Origin: Limnohabitans sp. Rim8
GTDB taxonomy: Bacteria > Pseudomonadota > Gammaproteobacteria > Burkholderiales > Burkholderiaceae_C
Reading direction: 5' to 3'
NCBI GenBank assembly: GCA_945901045.1
Contig: CAMDKK010000021.1
Span: 1-56,865, forward strand
DNA length: 56,865 nucleotides
The notes under the pieces are model-generated. The model was not told the origin of the DNA. It saw only the letters and a list, made by a program, of their open reading frames with translations, and ran no database searches. Position 1 is the stretch's first letter. Every line of letters begins with the position of its first letter. Shown one piece after another: positions 45,989 through 55,284 of the stretch. The translations under genes were made by a program, and so were the position numbers.

Positions 45989-48352
45989 TCAATGCGTGGG
46001 TGTACGGTAGTTGCCTAAACCAGCATCAGACGTTCCTACCATTTGCTCAAACGCTTCCTCCATGGCACGCGTGTGAGCGACCACGTCCCAGGCTGGGCGG
46101 CCTTGTTGCTGCTCACGCAAGCCACGCTTCAGGGCCAGTAGCGCGTTGCGGTCTTGCGCCATGTGTAAGGCCACACGCACATAGCCCGCATCGTCTTGCG
46201 CTACCCACTCGGGCAGGCCGGCGGCCGTCATAAAGCTCGCGCCCATGCGCGAGACAAAGTTGTGGCCGCGTTGCGTCACCACAGGCACACCCATCCACAT
46301 CGCTTGTAAGCTGGTGGTGCCGCCGTTGTAGGGCACCGGGTCCAAGGCAATGTCTACATCGGCGTACTCGGCCATCATGTCACTCAAGCCCGAGGGGCCA
46401 CGAAACTCCACGCGGGCCAAGTCCACCCCCAGTTTTTTCAAACGCTCGCCAAACAAGCGCACCGCGCCGTTGTCTGAAAAACTAGGCGCCTTGAGTAACA
46501 GGCGTGAGTCAGGGGTCGCGTGCAAAATTTGCGCCCACAGGGCCAAGGTGCGGGGTGTGAGTTTAGGCACGTTGTTGAACGAGCCAAAGGTCAAAGGTCG
46601 CTGAGCGACCGTGTCGGTAAACCTCGGGTACGGGTAATCCACCTCAGGCGAAAAACAAAACACCGTGCCCGACAAACGCGCAATGCGTTCGGAGTAAAGG
46701 CCATCGCTGCCCTCAGGGGTGACCACCGCATCGCCCAGTACCCAATCCATATTCGGCACGCCAGTCGAGCCGGGGTAACCCAGATAAGTGGCCTGCACGG
46801 GTGCGGCGCGCTTGCCAAACAAATTCATGCGCTGCTGGCCGGTGTGGCCCGCCAGGTCCAGCAGCAGGTCAATGGCGTCGGCGTCGATGCGCTTGGCCAG
46901 TTGCGTGTCGTTCAGCGTAGTCGACTCCACCCAATGCGCGGCACGCTCTTGCGCTAGGCGAGTCTGGTCGTCGTAGCTCACGCCGGTGAAGTACACAAAC
47001 AACTCAAAGCGACTGCGGTCCAGCTCGCGCAACACCGGCTGCATAAAAATATTCACCGGATGCTGATGATGAAAATCTGCCGTCACCAGCCCCAGCCGAA
47101 TGCGTCGCCCCGCCAAGGGCGCCCGCACAAAACTCTCTGGCGCACGCGCGCCCCGACCCAGCGGTGCAAACAGCTGCACATGCAAATTGGCCACCTCTTG
47201 CGCATTGAGTTGGTCGCTGTAAAGCGACGACATGGCCGAGCTGGACGCCAAGTTGCTCGGCGCATTGGACTCAGCAGCCAACTCTTGGTACAAGCGCAGC
47301 GCCGTGTCGGCATCGCCCTGGCGCCCGGCAATCGAGGCGCGCATGCTCTTGGCCCCTGGCATGGGGCCCATGGCCTCGGCCTCTTGCAGCACCTGCTCGG
47401 CTTCGTCCATTTGCCAGCTCTCTGCCAGTAAATGCGCCAAGTTCCAGCGCGCTGTAGGGCTTTGAGGGTACAGCGCCACGCACTTGCGCAGAACCATCAA
47501 AGCCTCTTGCCATAGGTTGTGCCTGAAAGACAAAGCGCCCAAACGCGCCAAGGTCAACTCCTCTGTCGCGGCCGAAGCCTCGGTCAGCGTCTGCAACGCT
47601 GCCGGCTGCTGGCCCAAGCGCAGCAAAGCCTCACCCAAGTCAATCTGCACTTCGGCCACGCGGTCTACATGGGCCTTCGCCCCCTCTGCGCCGTCGCCCT
47701 GGCTGGTCAGTCGATGCGCCTGTAAAGCCAAACGCAGCACCTGCACCGCGCCTAGGTTGTCGCCCAGCTCCAGCAGGTATTGGCCCATCCGGTGGGACAC
47801 CTTGGCGCGCAGCGCTGCCGGGCCTGTGGCCTTGGCGTTTGACATGGCCTGTGTAAAGGCCTGGCTGGCCAACTCCTTTTGGTCCAACTGGTGCAGCACC
47901 CGCGCTATGGCCAAAGGTGCTTCATAACGCTCTGGCGCTGCATCCATTGCGCGCTGGTAAGCACCGGCCGCCTGCTGTAACTCGCCCATTTGGCGGCACA
48001 AATGCCCAGCCTCCAGCCAGCCGCTGAACTGCTGCGGGTAGGCGACCAGCAAACTGGTAAAGGCCTCCCGTGCGGGCATCCACTGGCCTAACTCTACCAA
48101 GGCGCGTGCGCGGCCGAGCAAGGCAAATTCAAAGGTGGGCTCCAAGGCCAAAGCCGCTTCGTATTCGGTCAAAGCCCGCACCCAGTTTTGCGTGCGCCCA
48201 GCGGCATTGCCGGCGTTAAAGCGTTCAACCAATGCTTCATGGTCACTTTTTTCAGTCAGTTCGAGCAGGGTGGGCGCTTCGATTCCGGGGTGTGTCGCAT
48301 TGGCCTGCGCGGTAGGCTCCAATGCAAGAGGTGTGCTCTGTTTCTTTGACAT
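45989..48352 (-). CDS. TPR and GT41 glycosyltransferase (OGT/SPINDLY-like), long form
   Basis: A 787-residue protein with about ten tetratricopeptide repeats (residues about 40-400) and a C-terminal GT41 domain like eukaryotic O-GlcNAc transferase and bacterial homologues. GT41 motifs: VTADFHHQHPVNIFMQPVL, LLDLAGHTGQQRMNLFGKRA then PVQATYLGYPGSTG, FGSFNNVPKLTPRTLALWAQ, and DIALDPVPYNGGTTSLQAMW followed by MGVPVVTQRG. It probably adds a sugar to Ser/Thr of a protein; the RTX protein further along is a candidate. ATG 48352 starts MSKKQSTPLAL. It follows a tolC'-'hlyD remnant. Confidence 0.88.
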   Translation of the reverse strand: MSKKQSTPLALEPTAQANATHPGIEAPTLLELTEKSDHEALVERFNAGNAAGRTQNWVRALTEYEAALALEPTFEFALLGRARALVELGQWMPAREAFTSLLVAYPQQFSGWLEAGHLCRQMGELQQAAGAYQRAMDAAPERYEAPLAIARVLHQLDQKELASQAFTQAMSNAKATGPAALRAKVSHRMGQYLLELGDNLGAVQVLRLALQAHRLTSQGDGAEGAKAHVDRVAEVQIDLGEALLRLGQQPAALQTLTEASAATEELTLARLGALSFRHNLWQEALMVLRKCVALYPQSPTARWNLAHLLAESWQMDEAEQVLQEAEAMGPMPGAKSMRASIAGRQGDADTALRLYQELAAESNAPSNLASSSAMSSLYSDQLNAQEVANLHVQLFAPLGRGARAPESFVRAPLAGRRIRLGLVTADFHHQHPVNIFMQPVLRELDRSRFELFVYFTGVSYDDQTRLAQERAAHWVESTTLNDTQLAKRIDADAIDLLLDLAGHTGQQRMNLFGKRAAPVQATYLGYPGSTGVPNMDWVLGDAVVTPEGSDGLYSERIARLSGTVFCFSPEVDYPYPRFTDTVAQRPLTFGSFNNVPKLTPRTLALWAQILHATPDSRLLLKAPSFSDNGAVRLFGERLKKLGVDLARVEFRGPSGLSDMMAEYADVDIALDPVPYNGGTTSLQAMWMGVPVVTQRGHNFVSRMGASFMTAAGLPEWVAQDDAGYVRVALHMAQDRNALLALKRGLREQQQGRPAWDVVAHTRAMEEAFEQMVGTSDAGLGNYRTPTH

Positions 48353-48377
48353 TTTTTTACTTACGAAAATCAAGTTG

Positions 48378-48893
48378 TCAAAGTCGATGGGATCGCCAAA
48401 GCCAACGCGTTGTAGGAGTCCACCTGCAAGTGATGGGGATCTTTTTTAACTGGGCTCGGTAAAAAGCAACAGCTTGTCCGCTGGGAGTCTGGTTGACGAG
48501 GGTGTCTGCACTGAGATAGCCCAGGCGACCACTCAGACTTTTGCAGACCGAATAATCAAAGGCGTCTAACTGAATGGAGACCGGCAGGCCAATTTTCAGT
48601 TGGCCAATGTCGATGGGGTTCAGTTTGATTTCAAGCACCATGGCAACTTCGGTCGGAGAAATTTGCATGCGTTCATCTCCTGCGCGCAAAACGCCACCAA
48701 TCGTATTGACCTTGAGAGTCTTGACACTGCCAGCCACTGGCGCAGTCAGCGCCGTATGCTTAGGTACGCTGCGTCGCTCCTCTAATTTGTATCTAACGGA
48801 ATTGGCTCTGCCCTGTAATTCGTTCAGTTGACGTTTGGCGCGCACCACCTCGAGCCGGCTGGTGTCGCCTGTTTTGAGAAGCTTCTCGTTCAT
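48378..48893 (-). pseudogene. HlyD-family membrane fusion protein remnant
   Basis: HlyD-type proteins link the inner-membrane ABC exporter to TolC in type I secretion. Here only the C-terminal part is left: LLKTGDTSRLEVVRAKRQLN, then LTAPVAGSVKTLKVNTIGGV, MQISPTEVAMVLEIKLNPID and IGQLKIGLPVSIQLDAFDYS. About 20 residues of the coiled coil are missing between GRANSVR and YKLEERRS. After YRAQLKK the frame leaves the family and the membrane anchor region is lost. The 5' end abuts, out of frame, a tolC fragment, as if a deletion had removed everything between them. Confidence 0.75.
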
Positions 48894-48894
48894 T

Positions 48895-49140
48895 TCAACT
48901 GGCATTTTGAGCCAGTACTGAAAGCAAAGGCCAAAATTGCCAATGTGCACTGGCCAGCTCTGCTTGAGCCGAAACCTGTTGGGATTGCGCAGAGCGGGTT
49001 ACAGGGTGATCTCTCAATGCGGCGGCGATGAAGCCTTCCAGTGACTGCCCTTGTGCAATGAACGGCAACATGAGCACGAAAATTCGCAGTGCTAACCGAG
49101 CTGTTCTGCCACCGAATAGGTTTGCTCGATTGAGTGACAT
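48895..49140 (-). pseudogene. TolC-family outer-membrane protein, N-terminal fragment
   Basis: The fragment encodes about 80 residues: a signal-like segment (RTARLALRIFVLMLPFIAQG), then SLEGFIAAALRDHPVTRSAQ and AQAELASAHWQFWPLLSVLA. This is the typical start of TolC-type channels used with RTX exporters. The frame ends soon after, where the sequence switches to hlyD-like coding. The start is taken as ATG 49140, though 49182 is also in frame. A normal TolC has over 400 residues. Confidence 0.65.
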
Positions 49141-49182
49141 AGCAAACACCAAAAAAAAGATCTCACAGCTTATCGCGTGCAT

Positions 49183-49420
49183 GTGACCTTATATTTCAAA
49201 ATATTTCAAAAAATAATAATGACAACAAAGCCATGAAATAAGCTAAAGTAAATGAAATATTTGTCAAATTTGATATCTCTATCGGTGAAATAAAAATTTT
49301 CAGTTTCAGATCAACACCTCTTTTGTAACTGAACAAATCAGGGATTGCATTTATTTTTTTAACTCGGCTGATCAGTTTCTACGCGTTTATTTTCACTTAC
49401 AGCAATCATGACTTTTGCGT
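49183..49420. other. AT-rich intergenic region before the histidine kinase gene
   Basis: This stretch is far more AT-rich than the rest of the window. The motif ATATTTCAAA is repeated in tandem around 49191-49212, and there are several A and T runs. It separates the tolC fragment from the sensor-kinase operon, running the other way, and probably holds both promoters. AT-rich DNA like this is often bound by H-NS-type silencers (known in general, not shown here). I see no gene. Confidence 0.5.
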
Positions 49421-51343
49421 ATGACATCACTTAATCTGATCGCAGCTTTTGCGCGGTGTTGTCTGATCTGGGTTTTTGCCTCATTTCATTTACATGGCGT
49501 TGCATTGCCAGTGCCGCTCGCACAGGATCCGCTGGATCTGATCAGTTCGCGCGCCTGGCTTGATGATCCTTCCAACAGCCTCGGTCCTGATCAAGTCAAG
49601 GCGATGACGTGGACACCTTACAACGGACCGCTCAGGCGCGGATTCATGTCGTCCACAACTTGGTTGCGACTCAAAATTGACCCCCCCATCGATCAAAGTC
49701 GATTCCAGGCCCAACGTCAGACCAGGTTGATATTGCGCATCCAACCGGGTCAACTCGATGAACTTGCGCTTTTTGACCCCAGGTTTCCCGACCAACCGCC
49801 ACAGTTAGCCGGGGATACGTATGACTGGCGGCTGAGCGAGTACCGATCGTTCAATCAAAACTTTGTGATTACGAGCCCCAGCGAGCCTATCGAGGTCCTG
49901 TTGCGTATGCGAACCACAAGCCATCACGGCATTCATGTCGAGGCCATGCATTGGGATGATGCCGAATCGAAAGATCGACTGAACCAACTGTTTAAAGACG
50001 GCGTTATTGCGTTCTTACTGATGATCCTGTTATGGTCAATGAACGCGTGGAAGGTGTCCCAAGATCGGGTGATCGGCGCCTTCATTGTTCACCAGACATT
50101 CTCGCTCCTTTTTACCCTTTCACTTTTTGGCTTTCCTCGGGTTTACTTATCAGACTGGTTGAGTGCGCCGATGATTGATCGCCTCACCTCAATGGTATTT
50201 TCGATGACTGTAACTGCCCTGGTTTGGTTTCACTGGCATTTTTTGCGCGAGTTCAATCCGCCACAAATCGGCATGCGTTTTTTGAAATTACTGGTGATGG
50301 CATCCCCACTGACGCTGGTCATGCAGTTGTTCGGTCTGGTGAGCCCATCCCTTCAGATCGTTTCAGTACTTTCCTCCCTGAGCCCGTTGCTGTTTCTGCT
50401 GCTGGCTTGGCGCATAGAAATGCCTGCACCCAACGCCCCCCTTCGACTGACGCGCCAGCGATTGATCTGGATCTATCTGTCCACGTCTTTCATTATGGCT
50501 TCCGCTGCACTGCCCGCTTTAGGCCTGCTGCCCAGCGCAACCTGGTCGATTTACAGCGCGACTACCTATGGCCTGGTGAGCGCTGCACTGCTGTTCAGCG
50601 CGATGAATTTAAGGCGCCAACATGCTGCGACTGTCAGCCGTCAGGTTGAGTCCGAGCTTGCCCTCAGCGCAGCCATGGTGAGCTATGAAAAGGAAAAGCG
50701 AAAAGAGCAAGAGCAATTTATGACCATGCTCATGCACGAACTGACCAACCCCCTGGCCACAGCCCATCTCGCCATTGGTAGTCTGGCCGCAAAATCGCCA
50801 ATGCGTGGGCGCGGCTATCGAGCTATCGACAGCATGCGCGACATCATCCGGCGCTGCTCCCTCACTGGAGAGTTTGAGGTAAATGCTGCCGCGCCCCAAT
50901 TCGCCCCAGTCAATGTTCAAGCCCTGTTGCAAGAGCTGATTGTCCAGTTACCTGCCGATTCCAAGATCATGCTGAGCACGGCACCAACGTTGCCTGAATG
51001 TGCTACCGATCGGCAATTGCTCAGGGTCATTCTGAACAACCTGCTTGACAACGCTTTGAAATACCGTGTGCAAAGCAGCCTCATTGAGGTGACGGCGAGC
51101 CCGCATATGCGGGGGGCCTTGGCCGGTCTGCAACTGTGCGTGATGAATGCATGCGGCGATGCGGACCTGCCAGACCCTCAATACCTGTTTACAAAATACT
51201 GGCGCGGCCTTGGCGCAAAACGCCTTGCCGGTTCGGGACTAGGCTTGTACCTGTCGTCGCTGATTGCCCAACGTATTGGTGGCGAACTGCGTTACCAACC
51301 TGAGAATTCCAATGTGAGGTTTGAACTGTGGCTGCCCATCTGA
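49421..51343 (+). CDS. 7TM-DISM sensor histidine kinase
   Basis: A 640-residue membrane sensor kinase. After a signal-like N terminus, residues about 30-185 resemble the 7TMR-DISMED2 extracellular domain, often tied to carbohydrate sensing (TTWLRLKIDP near the middle). Seven predicted helices follow at about 195-400. The kinase core has the phospho-acceptor His439 in MLMHELTNPLATAHLAI, the N box NNLLDNALKYR, an F-type box LFTKYWRG and the G box GSGLGLYLSSLIAQ. It overlaps the response-regulator gene by 16 bases. ATG 49421 is chosen over a TTG two codons upstream. Confidence 0.87.
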   Translation: MTSLNLIAAFARCCLIWVFASFHLHGVALPVPLAQDPLDLISSRAWLDDPSNSLGPDQVKAMTWTPYNGPLRRGFMSSTTWLRLKIDPPIDQSRFQAQRQTRLILRIQPGQLDELALFDPRFPDQPPQLAGDTYDWRLSEYRSFNQNFVITSPSEPIEVLLRMRTTSHHGIHVEAMHWDDAESKDRLNQLFKDGVIAFLLMILLWSMNAWKVSQDRVIGAFIVHQTFSLLFTLSLFGFPRVYLSDWLSAPMIDRLTSMVFSMTVTALVWFHWHFLREFNPPQIGMRFLKLLVMASPLTLVMQLFGLVSPSLQIVSVLSSLSPLLFLLLAWRIEMPAPNAPLRLTRQRLIWIYLSTSFIMASAALPALGLLPSATWSIYSATTYGLVSAALLFSAMNLRRQHAATVSRQVESELALSAAMVSYEKEKRKEQEQFMTMLMHELTNPLATAHLAIGSLAAKSPMRGRGYRAIDSMRDIIRRCSLTGEFEVNAAAPQFAPVNVQALLQELIVQLPADSKIMLSTAPTLPECATDRQLLRVILNNLLDNALKYRVQSSLIEVTASPHMRGALAGLQLCVMNACGDADLPDPQYLFTKYWRGLGAKRLAGSGLGLYLSSLIAQRIGGELRYQPENSNVRFELWLPI

Positions 51344-52020
51344 ACATTGCAGTGGTGGAAGATAACGACGATCTGCGCGAAGCCATCGTCGAAGTACTCA
51401 CCGCACTCGGTCATCGTGTGTTTGGACTCTCCTGCGCCGAAGAGCTCAGTGACGGGGATTCGCAGGCCATGATTGATCTGCTTGTGGTCGACTTGAACCT
51501 TCCCGGTGAAGACGGCGTCAGTCTTTCTCGCCGCTTGCGCGGTACCCAGCCCGGTTTGTCCATCCTGATGATGACTGCGCGAGACACGGTGCACGACAAA
51601 GTCGCAGGCTATGAGGCCGGGGCTGACATCTATCTGACCAAGCCGGTCAGCATTGAAGAACTGCAGGCGGCCGTCAAGTCACTTGCAAGGCGAATGGAAA
51701 AACTGCTGCTGGATAACCAGGCTTTACTGACCGTTCAAATCGCAGGCTTGAAAGCACAAGGCCCTGGAGGAAACATCTATTTGAACACTGTTGAGGTTGA
51801 TATTCTCGCCGCACTGTCGCGCTCTCCGGATCGTCGACTGGCCTACTGGCAATTGCTGGAAATCTTGTCGCCGAGTATAGAAGGTGCAACCCAAAGCAAT
51901 CTGTCGGTTCGCATGACGCGATTACGCAAGAAACTTCTTGATATCGGCTTTGATGGCACGACCTTGCAAGTGATTCGCAACGAGGGTTACCAACTTTGCC
52001 TGCCGGTGCAATTGGTATGA
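51328..52020 (+). CDS. OmpR/PhoB-type response regulator
   Basis: A 230-residue two-domain regulator. The receiver domain has acidic residues EDNDD at 11-15, phospho-acceptor Asp55 in LLVVDLNLPGEDG and the conserved Lys in DIYLTKPVS. Residues about 145-228 form a winged-helix domain (NLSVRMTRLRKKLLDIGFDG then VIRNEGYQLC), although the usual DNA-recognition helix is somewhat unlike PhoB. It starts with GTG inside the end of the kinase gene and overlaps the methyltransferase gene by four bases, so the three are coupled. Confidence 0.88.
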   Translation: MAAHLNIAVVEDNDDLREAIVEVLTALGHRVFGLSCAEELSDGDSQAMIDLLVVDLNLPGEDGVSLSRRLRGTQPGLSILMMTARDTVHDKVAGYEAGADIYLTKPVSIEELQAAVKSLARRMEKLLLDNQALLTVQIAGLKAQGPGGNIYLNTVEVDILAALSRSPDRRLAYWQLLEILSPSIEGATQSNLSVRMTRLRKKLLDIGFDGTTLQVIRNEGYQLCLPVQLV

Positions 52021-52724
52021 GACAGTCAAATCGATCGGGTGATTTGACCCCCGCCTCGCTGAATATCGCTGCGACGGCCTCTTTGTCGCGCTGGCTTAAC
52101 GTGGGAAGCGGCGTTGCCGGCTCAGGGTTACGGCCGCCCGGCATGTGTGAGCCCAACTGGGTAGAGGTGCGCCTAGACGCAGACCCTGCTGTCCTTCCAG
52201 ATATTGAGAGCGCGGCCAATGATTTGCATGGCGTTAGCAGCGCCTCCTTCGACGCTGTTTTTTCGTCTCACTGTATCGAGCATTTATACCTGGATCAAGC
52301 GCTGCCTGCGCTCTGCGAATGGCGCCGAGTTCTGCGTGAGCAAGGATTTTTGCTGTTGGTTTGCCCCGACTTGCAGGCTGCCGCAGAGATGATTGCCGAT
52401 GACCGCTTGTTCGACGTTGCCTATGCGGGCATTACGCCATTCGATATCGTTTTTAGCCATCAAGGCCTCGTCTCTCAAGGGCGGGCTGCCGGCCATCACT
52501 GGATGGAGCATCGCAGCGGCTACACCTTGAGCAGTCTGACCCAACTGGTCTCGCAAGCTGGATTCGAGGGTTTTGCTGGATTGCGTTTGCGGCCACGTTT
52601 CGAACTATGGCTTGTTGCCACAGTCAACAAGCGCAGTGAAGAAGCGCTCAGGCAATTGGCTCAGCAGCATTTCTTACATGTCCAGCGGCAGCAGCAGGAC
52701 CATTCACAAAAACCCAGACCATGA
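52017..52724 (+). CDS. SAM-dependent methyltransferase (type 11-like)
   Basis: A 235-residue protein of the methyltransferase-11 type often found in glycan loci. Motif I is reduced (SRWLNVGSGVAGSG), followed by FDAVFSSHCIEHLYLDQALP and the segment WRRVLREQGFLLLVCPDLQA, typical of the family. YAGITPFDIVFSHQGLVSQG and the HHWMEHRSGYT stretch also recur in polysaccharide-linked members. It may methylate a sugar or a glycoprotein. It overlaps the regulator gene and the next gene by four bases each. Confidence 0.75.
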   Translation: MRQSNRSGDLTPASLNIAATASLSRWLNVGSGVAGSGLRPPGMCEPNWVEVRLDADPAVLPDIESAANDLHGVSSASFDAVFSSHCIEHLYLDQALPALCEWRRVLREQGFLLLVCPDLQAAAEMIADDRLFDVAYAGITPFDIVFSHQGLVSQGRAAGHHWMEHRSGYTLSSLTQLVSQAGFEGFAGLRLRPRFELWLVATVNKRSEEALRQLAQQHFLHVQRQQQDHSQKPRP

Positions 52725-53395
52725 CGCTGATCATTGTGACTGCCACCCGAGACAGTCAAGAAAATTTTGAGCTGAACTCGGCGCTGGCACCATCGCTTGC
52801 TGCAGTGCACCAGTTAACGCCTTTGCGCTTACGCTTGTTCGGTGAAAACCAACTGCCCCTGTCCCATTGCTATAACCAAGCCATCGAAGAGGCCAACGCC
52901 GACGATGTACTGATGTTCGTACACGACGATGTGAGACTCGATGACTGGATGATCGGTTGGCGTTTGCAAGAAGCTTTACTGCATTTCGATGTGGTCGGTG
53001 TTGCAGGAAACCGGCGACGCCAAGCAGAGCAAATTATTTGGACCGTGCTGCCGCACACCCAGGAATGGGACCGTGCAGAGCTGAGCGGCGCCGTCAGGCA
53101 TGGCCAAACGGGTTCGCAAAGCGTGACTTATTTTGGACAGACACCCTCACAGGTCATGTTGCTGGATGGCGTTTTGATTGCCGCCCGGGCGGGCAAATTG
53201 CATGAACATGACGTCAGGTTTGATACTCGGTTCGATTTCCATTTTTATGACCTGGACTTTTGTCGCAGCGCCATCCAAGGTGGTTTGAAAATTGGCACTT
53301 GGCCTTTGGCAATCACGCATACCAGCAAAGGCGGATTCGGCTCACCTGATTGGCATCGCAATGCAAACGAGTACTTGAAAAAATGGGGCTCTTGA
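52721..53395 (+). CDS. Glycosyltransferase, GT2-like
   Basis: A 224-residue single-domain protein with a nucleotide-sugar transferase fold. The metal-binding acidic motif is VLMFVHDDVRLDDWMIGWRL; the acceptor-side segment is RFDTRFDFHFYDLDFCRSAI, with a HxSKGGFG end at about 205. No signal or membrane helix is seen, so it acts in the cytoplasm. The sugar cannot be told. Being fourth in the kinase-regulator-methyltransferase operon, it is probably made under control of that sensor. Confidence 0.75.
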   Translation: MTLIIVTATRDSQENFELNSALAPSLAAVHQLTPLRLRLFGENQLPLSHCYNQAIEEANADDVLMFVHDDVRLDDWMIGWRLQEALLHFDVVGVAGNRRRQAEQIIWTVLPHTQEWDRAELSGAVRHGQTGSQSVTYFGQTPSQVMLLDGVLIAARAGKLHEHDVRFDTRFDFHFYDLDFCRSAIQGGLKIGTWPLAITHTSKGGFGSPDWHRNANEYLKKWGS

Positions 53396-53500
53396 AGTCA
53401 GCTTGGGAAAATCAGGTTTTGAAATTTTTTTAAACACGAGGTGCAGTGTTACGCCCCGCTCTGGCTTGCGTCTAAGCCCCATTTAAGTCAGGGCTAAGGC

Positions 53501-55168
53501 CTATTCTGCGCAATGGTCAGCCCACATTTGCTGAAGCAGCGTTTGGAAATGAATTGCGTATCCATCAAGATCGCAGATTGAAGAGGCTGCCAACTGCTTG
53601 CGCAAGAAAGCTCTTCCCAAGCGCAAAGCGGCAACATCACGCGCCAGGTTCACGGCCGCTGTCACATAGTCACTCTCGTTCTCAGTCACCCAGCCAGCTT
53701 GCCCCAGTGCGTGGAGCAAACTCGCCCCCAGCCTTGACGCCGCATGACCACCCTTCAGGGTGACGACGGGTACCCCCATCCACAACGCCTGAAGCGTCGT
53801 TGCGCAACCGTTGAAAGGCGTGGGGTCCAATGCGATATCCATCTGACCATGAGCTTGTGCCATTTCGGCTGGCTCGCTGTGACCTGAAAAGTAGATCCGT
53901 TCACTGACAACACCATGGGCAGCAAACTGAGTCTTAAAAACGGATTGAACTGCTGCCTCGCCAAATGATGAAGCGCTGAGGAGCAGTTGGGAGCCTGGCA
54001 CTGCATTCAAAACTTTTGCCCACAGCGCGATACAGCGCGGCGTCAGGTGTATGGCCTGATTCAATGAACCAAATACCACGGCTGCTTTGACGTGGCGTGG
54101 CGGGGGTAAGGGATCGTCTCGTTCTGGTAACCAGGCAAACATACATCTGGGTAAATGGGCAATGGTCTCACTGAACAGGGGGGCATGCTCGAGAGGGCTC
54201 ACAACCTCGTCGCCGACCCACCAATCCATCGACGCCATACCCGTAGAGTGGGGGTAACCTAAAAAACTGACCTGCACGGGCGCCACTCGGCGGGCGAAGA
54301 GTCCTAATCTGTTGCCTGGTTGGTGGCCAGCCAAGTCAACCAAAATGTCAACCCCATCGGCGACCACGACTTGATGCAATTGTGCATCGTCAAGGTCTGT
54401 CGTATCTAGCCATCTGTCCGCACAGGCTTTCAGCGCCTCACTGTGCGCTGAACCACTTTCATACACCATCACCTGCATCGCTGAGTGATTGAGCCGTGCA
54501 AGCCACGGAAGTAAAAAAGGCTCGACCACAGGGTTGTGTGCTGCAACCAGACCCACGCGCAATTGACGCACCATGCGGCGATCGTTGCCAAACTCGATTT
54601 TTTGAGGGACGGCCGCTTGCAACGCAGCGCACAAGCTGCGGTGCAGTGAGGCCAAATCGGCCGCATCCAATTCGCCTGCATACAACGAGCTCAATGCCAC
54701 GCTTGAGCCGAGTATGCTTACCAGCCTTTGGGCCTGAACCTCAGCAAGGCTGGGGCCTGCGCCAGGCCTCATTGCTGGAGTCAATTTACGATGGGCCTTC
54801 ATGCTCTGCTGAAGCGTCTCAAACTGTCCAGCTGCATCGCCCATCTGGCCCTGGAGATCGGCCTCAAACAGACGCAAGGCGGGAAGTGCCGATGCCAGAC
54901 TGTGAGAGGTTTTTTCCCTCAGCAAACTACGTTCGGCACGGTCCACAGTTTCATCCACGTGACCCCTTGCTGACGCAGACCCGATTTTCAAGATCGCATG
55001 AGGTCTGCCAGAGACAGGCTCCAGAAGCTCCCCATGGCGAGTTGCAATGCCGGCCTGCCAATGCATGCCCTTTGTGGCATAGGCTTGCGCCAGCTCGAAC
55101 CAAAGGTCGGCCTGGTCTGGAGTCAGTTGCAAACGCTGCCAAATCAATGTGATTTCGTTGCTATGCAT
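53501..55168 (-). CDS. GT41 glycosyltransferase (OGT/SPINDLY-like), short form
   Basis: A 555-residue relative of the long OGT at 45989, with only two or three TPR-like repeats before the GT41 domain. Matching motifs: VGLVAAHNPVVEPFLLPWLA, DGVDILVDLAGHQPGNRLGL, then RVAPVQVSFLGYPHSTGMAS, FGSLNQAIHLTPRCIALWAK, and DIALDPTPFNGCATTLQALW. The histidine pair HHQHP of the long form is replaced by HNPVVEP, so acceptor use may differ. ATG 55168 is chosen; the frame runs 25 codons further. It is just downstream of the RTX gene, which suggests that gene as its target. Confidence 0.86.
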   Translation of the reverse strand: MHSNEITLIWQRLQLTPDQADLWFELAQAYATKGMHWQAGIATRHGELLEPVSGRPHAILKIGSASARGHVDETVDRAERSLLREKTSHSLASALPALRLFEADLQGQMGDAAGQFETLQQSMKAHRKLTPAMRPGAGPSLAEVQAQRLVSILGSSVALSSLYAGELDAADLASLHRSLCAALQAAVPQKIEFGNDRRMVRQLRVGLVAAHNPVVEPFLLPWLARLNHSAMQVMVYESGSAHSEALKACADRWLDTTDLDDAQLHQVVVADGVDILVDLAGHQPGNRLGLFARRVAPVQVSFLGYPHSTGMASMDWWVGDEVVSPLEHAPLFSETIAHLPRCMFAWLPERDDPLPPPRHVKAAVVFGSLNQAIHLTPRCIALWAKVLNAVPGSQLLLSASSFGEAAVQSVFKTQFAAHGVVSERIYFSGHSEPAEMAQAHGQMDIALDPTPFNGCATTLQALWMGVPVVTLKGGHAASRLGASLLHALGQAGWVTENESDYVTAAVNLARDVAALRLGRAFLRKQLAASSICDLDGYAIHFQTLLQQMWADHCAE

Positions 55169-55284
55169 GCGCCGCCCTTTGAAGGGGAGGGGCAACATGC
55201 AGGGCATCACACAAAGTAGAACGACAAGGACATGACGCCCCACTTTTTGCTTGGTGGCTCATTCGAAGGTGCTTCGTTGCCATA

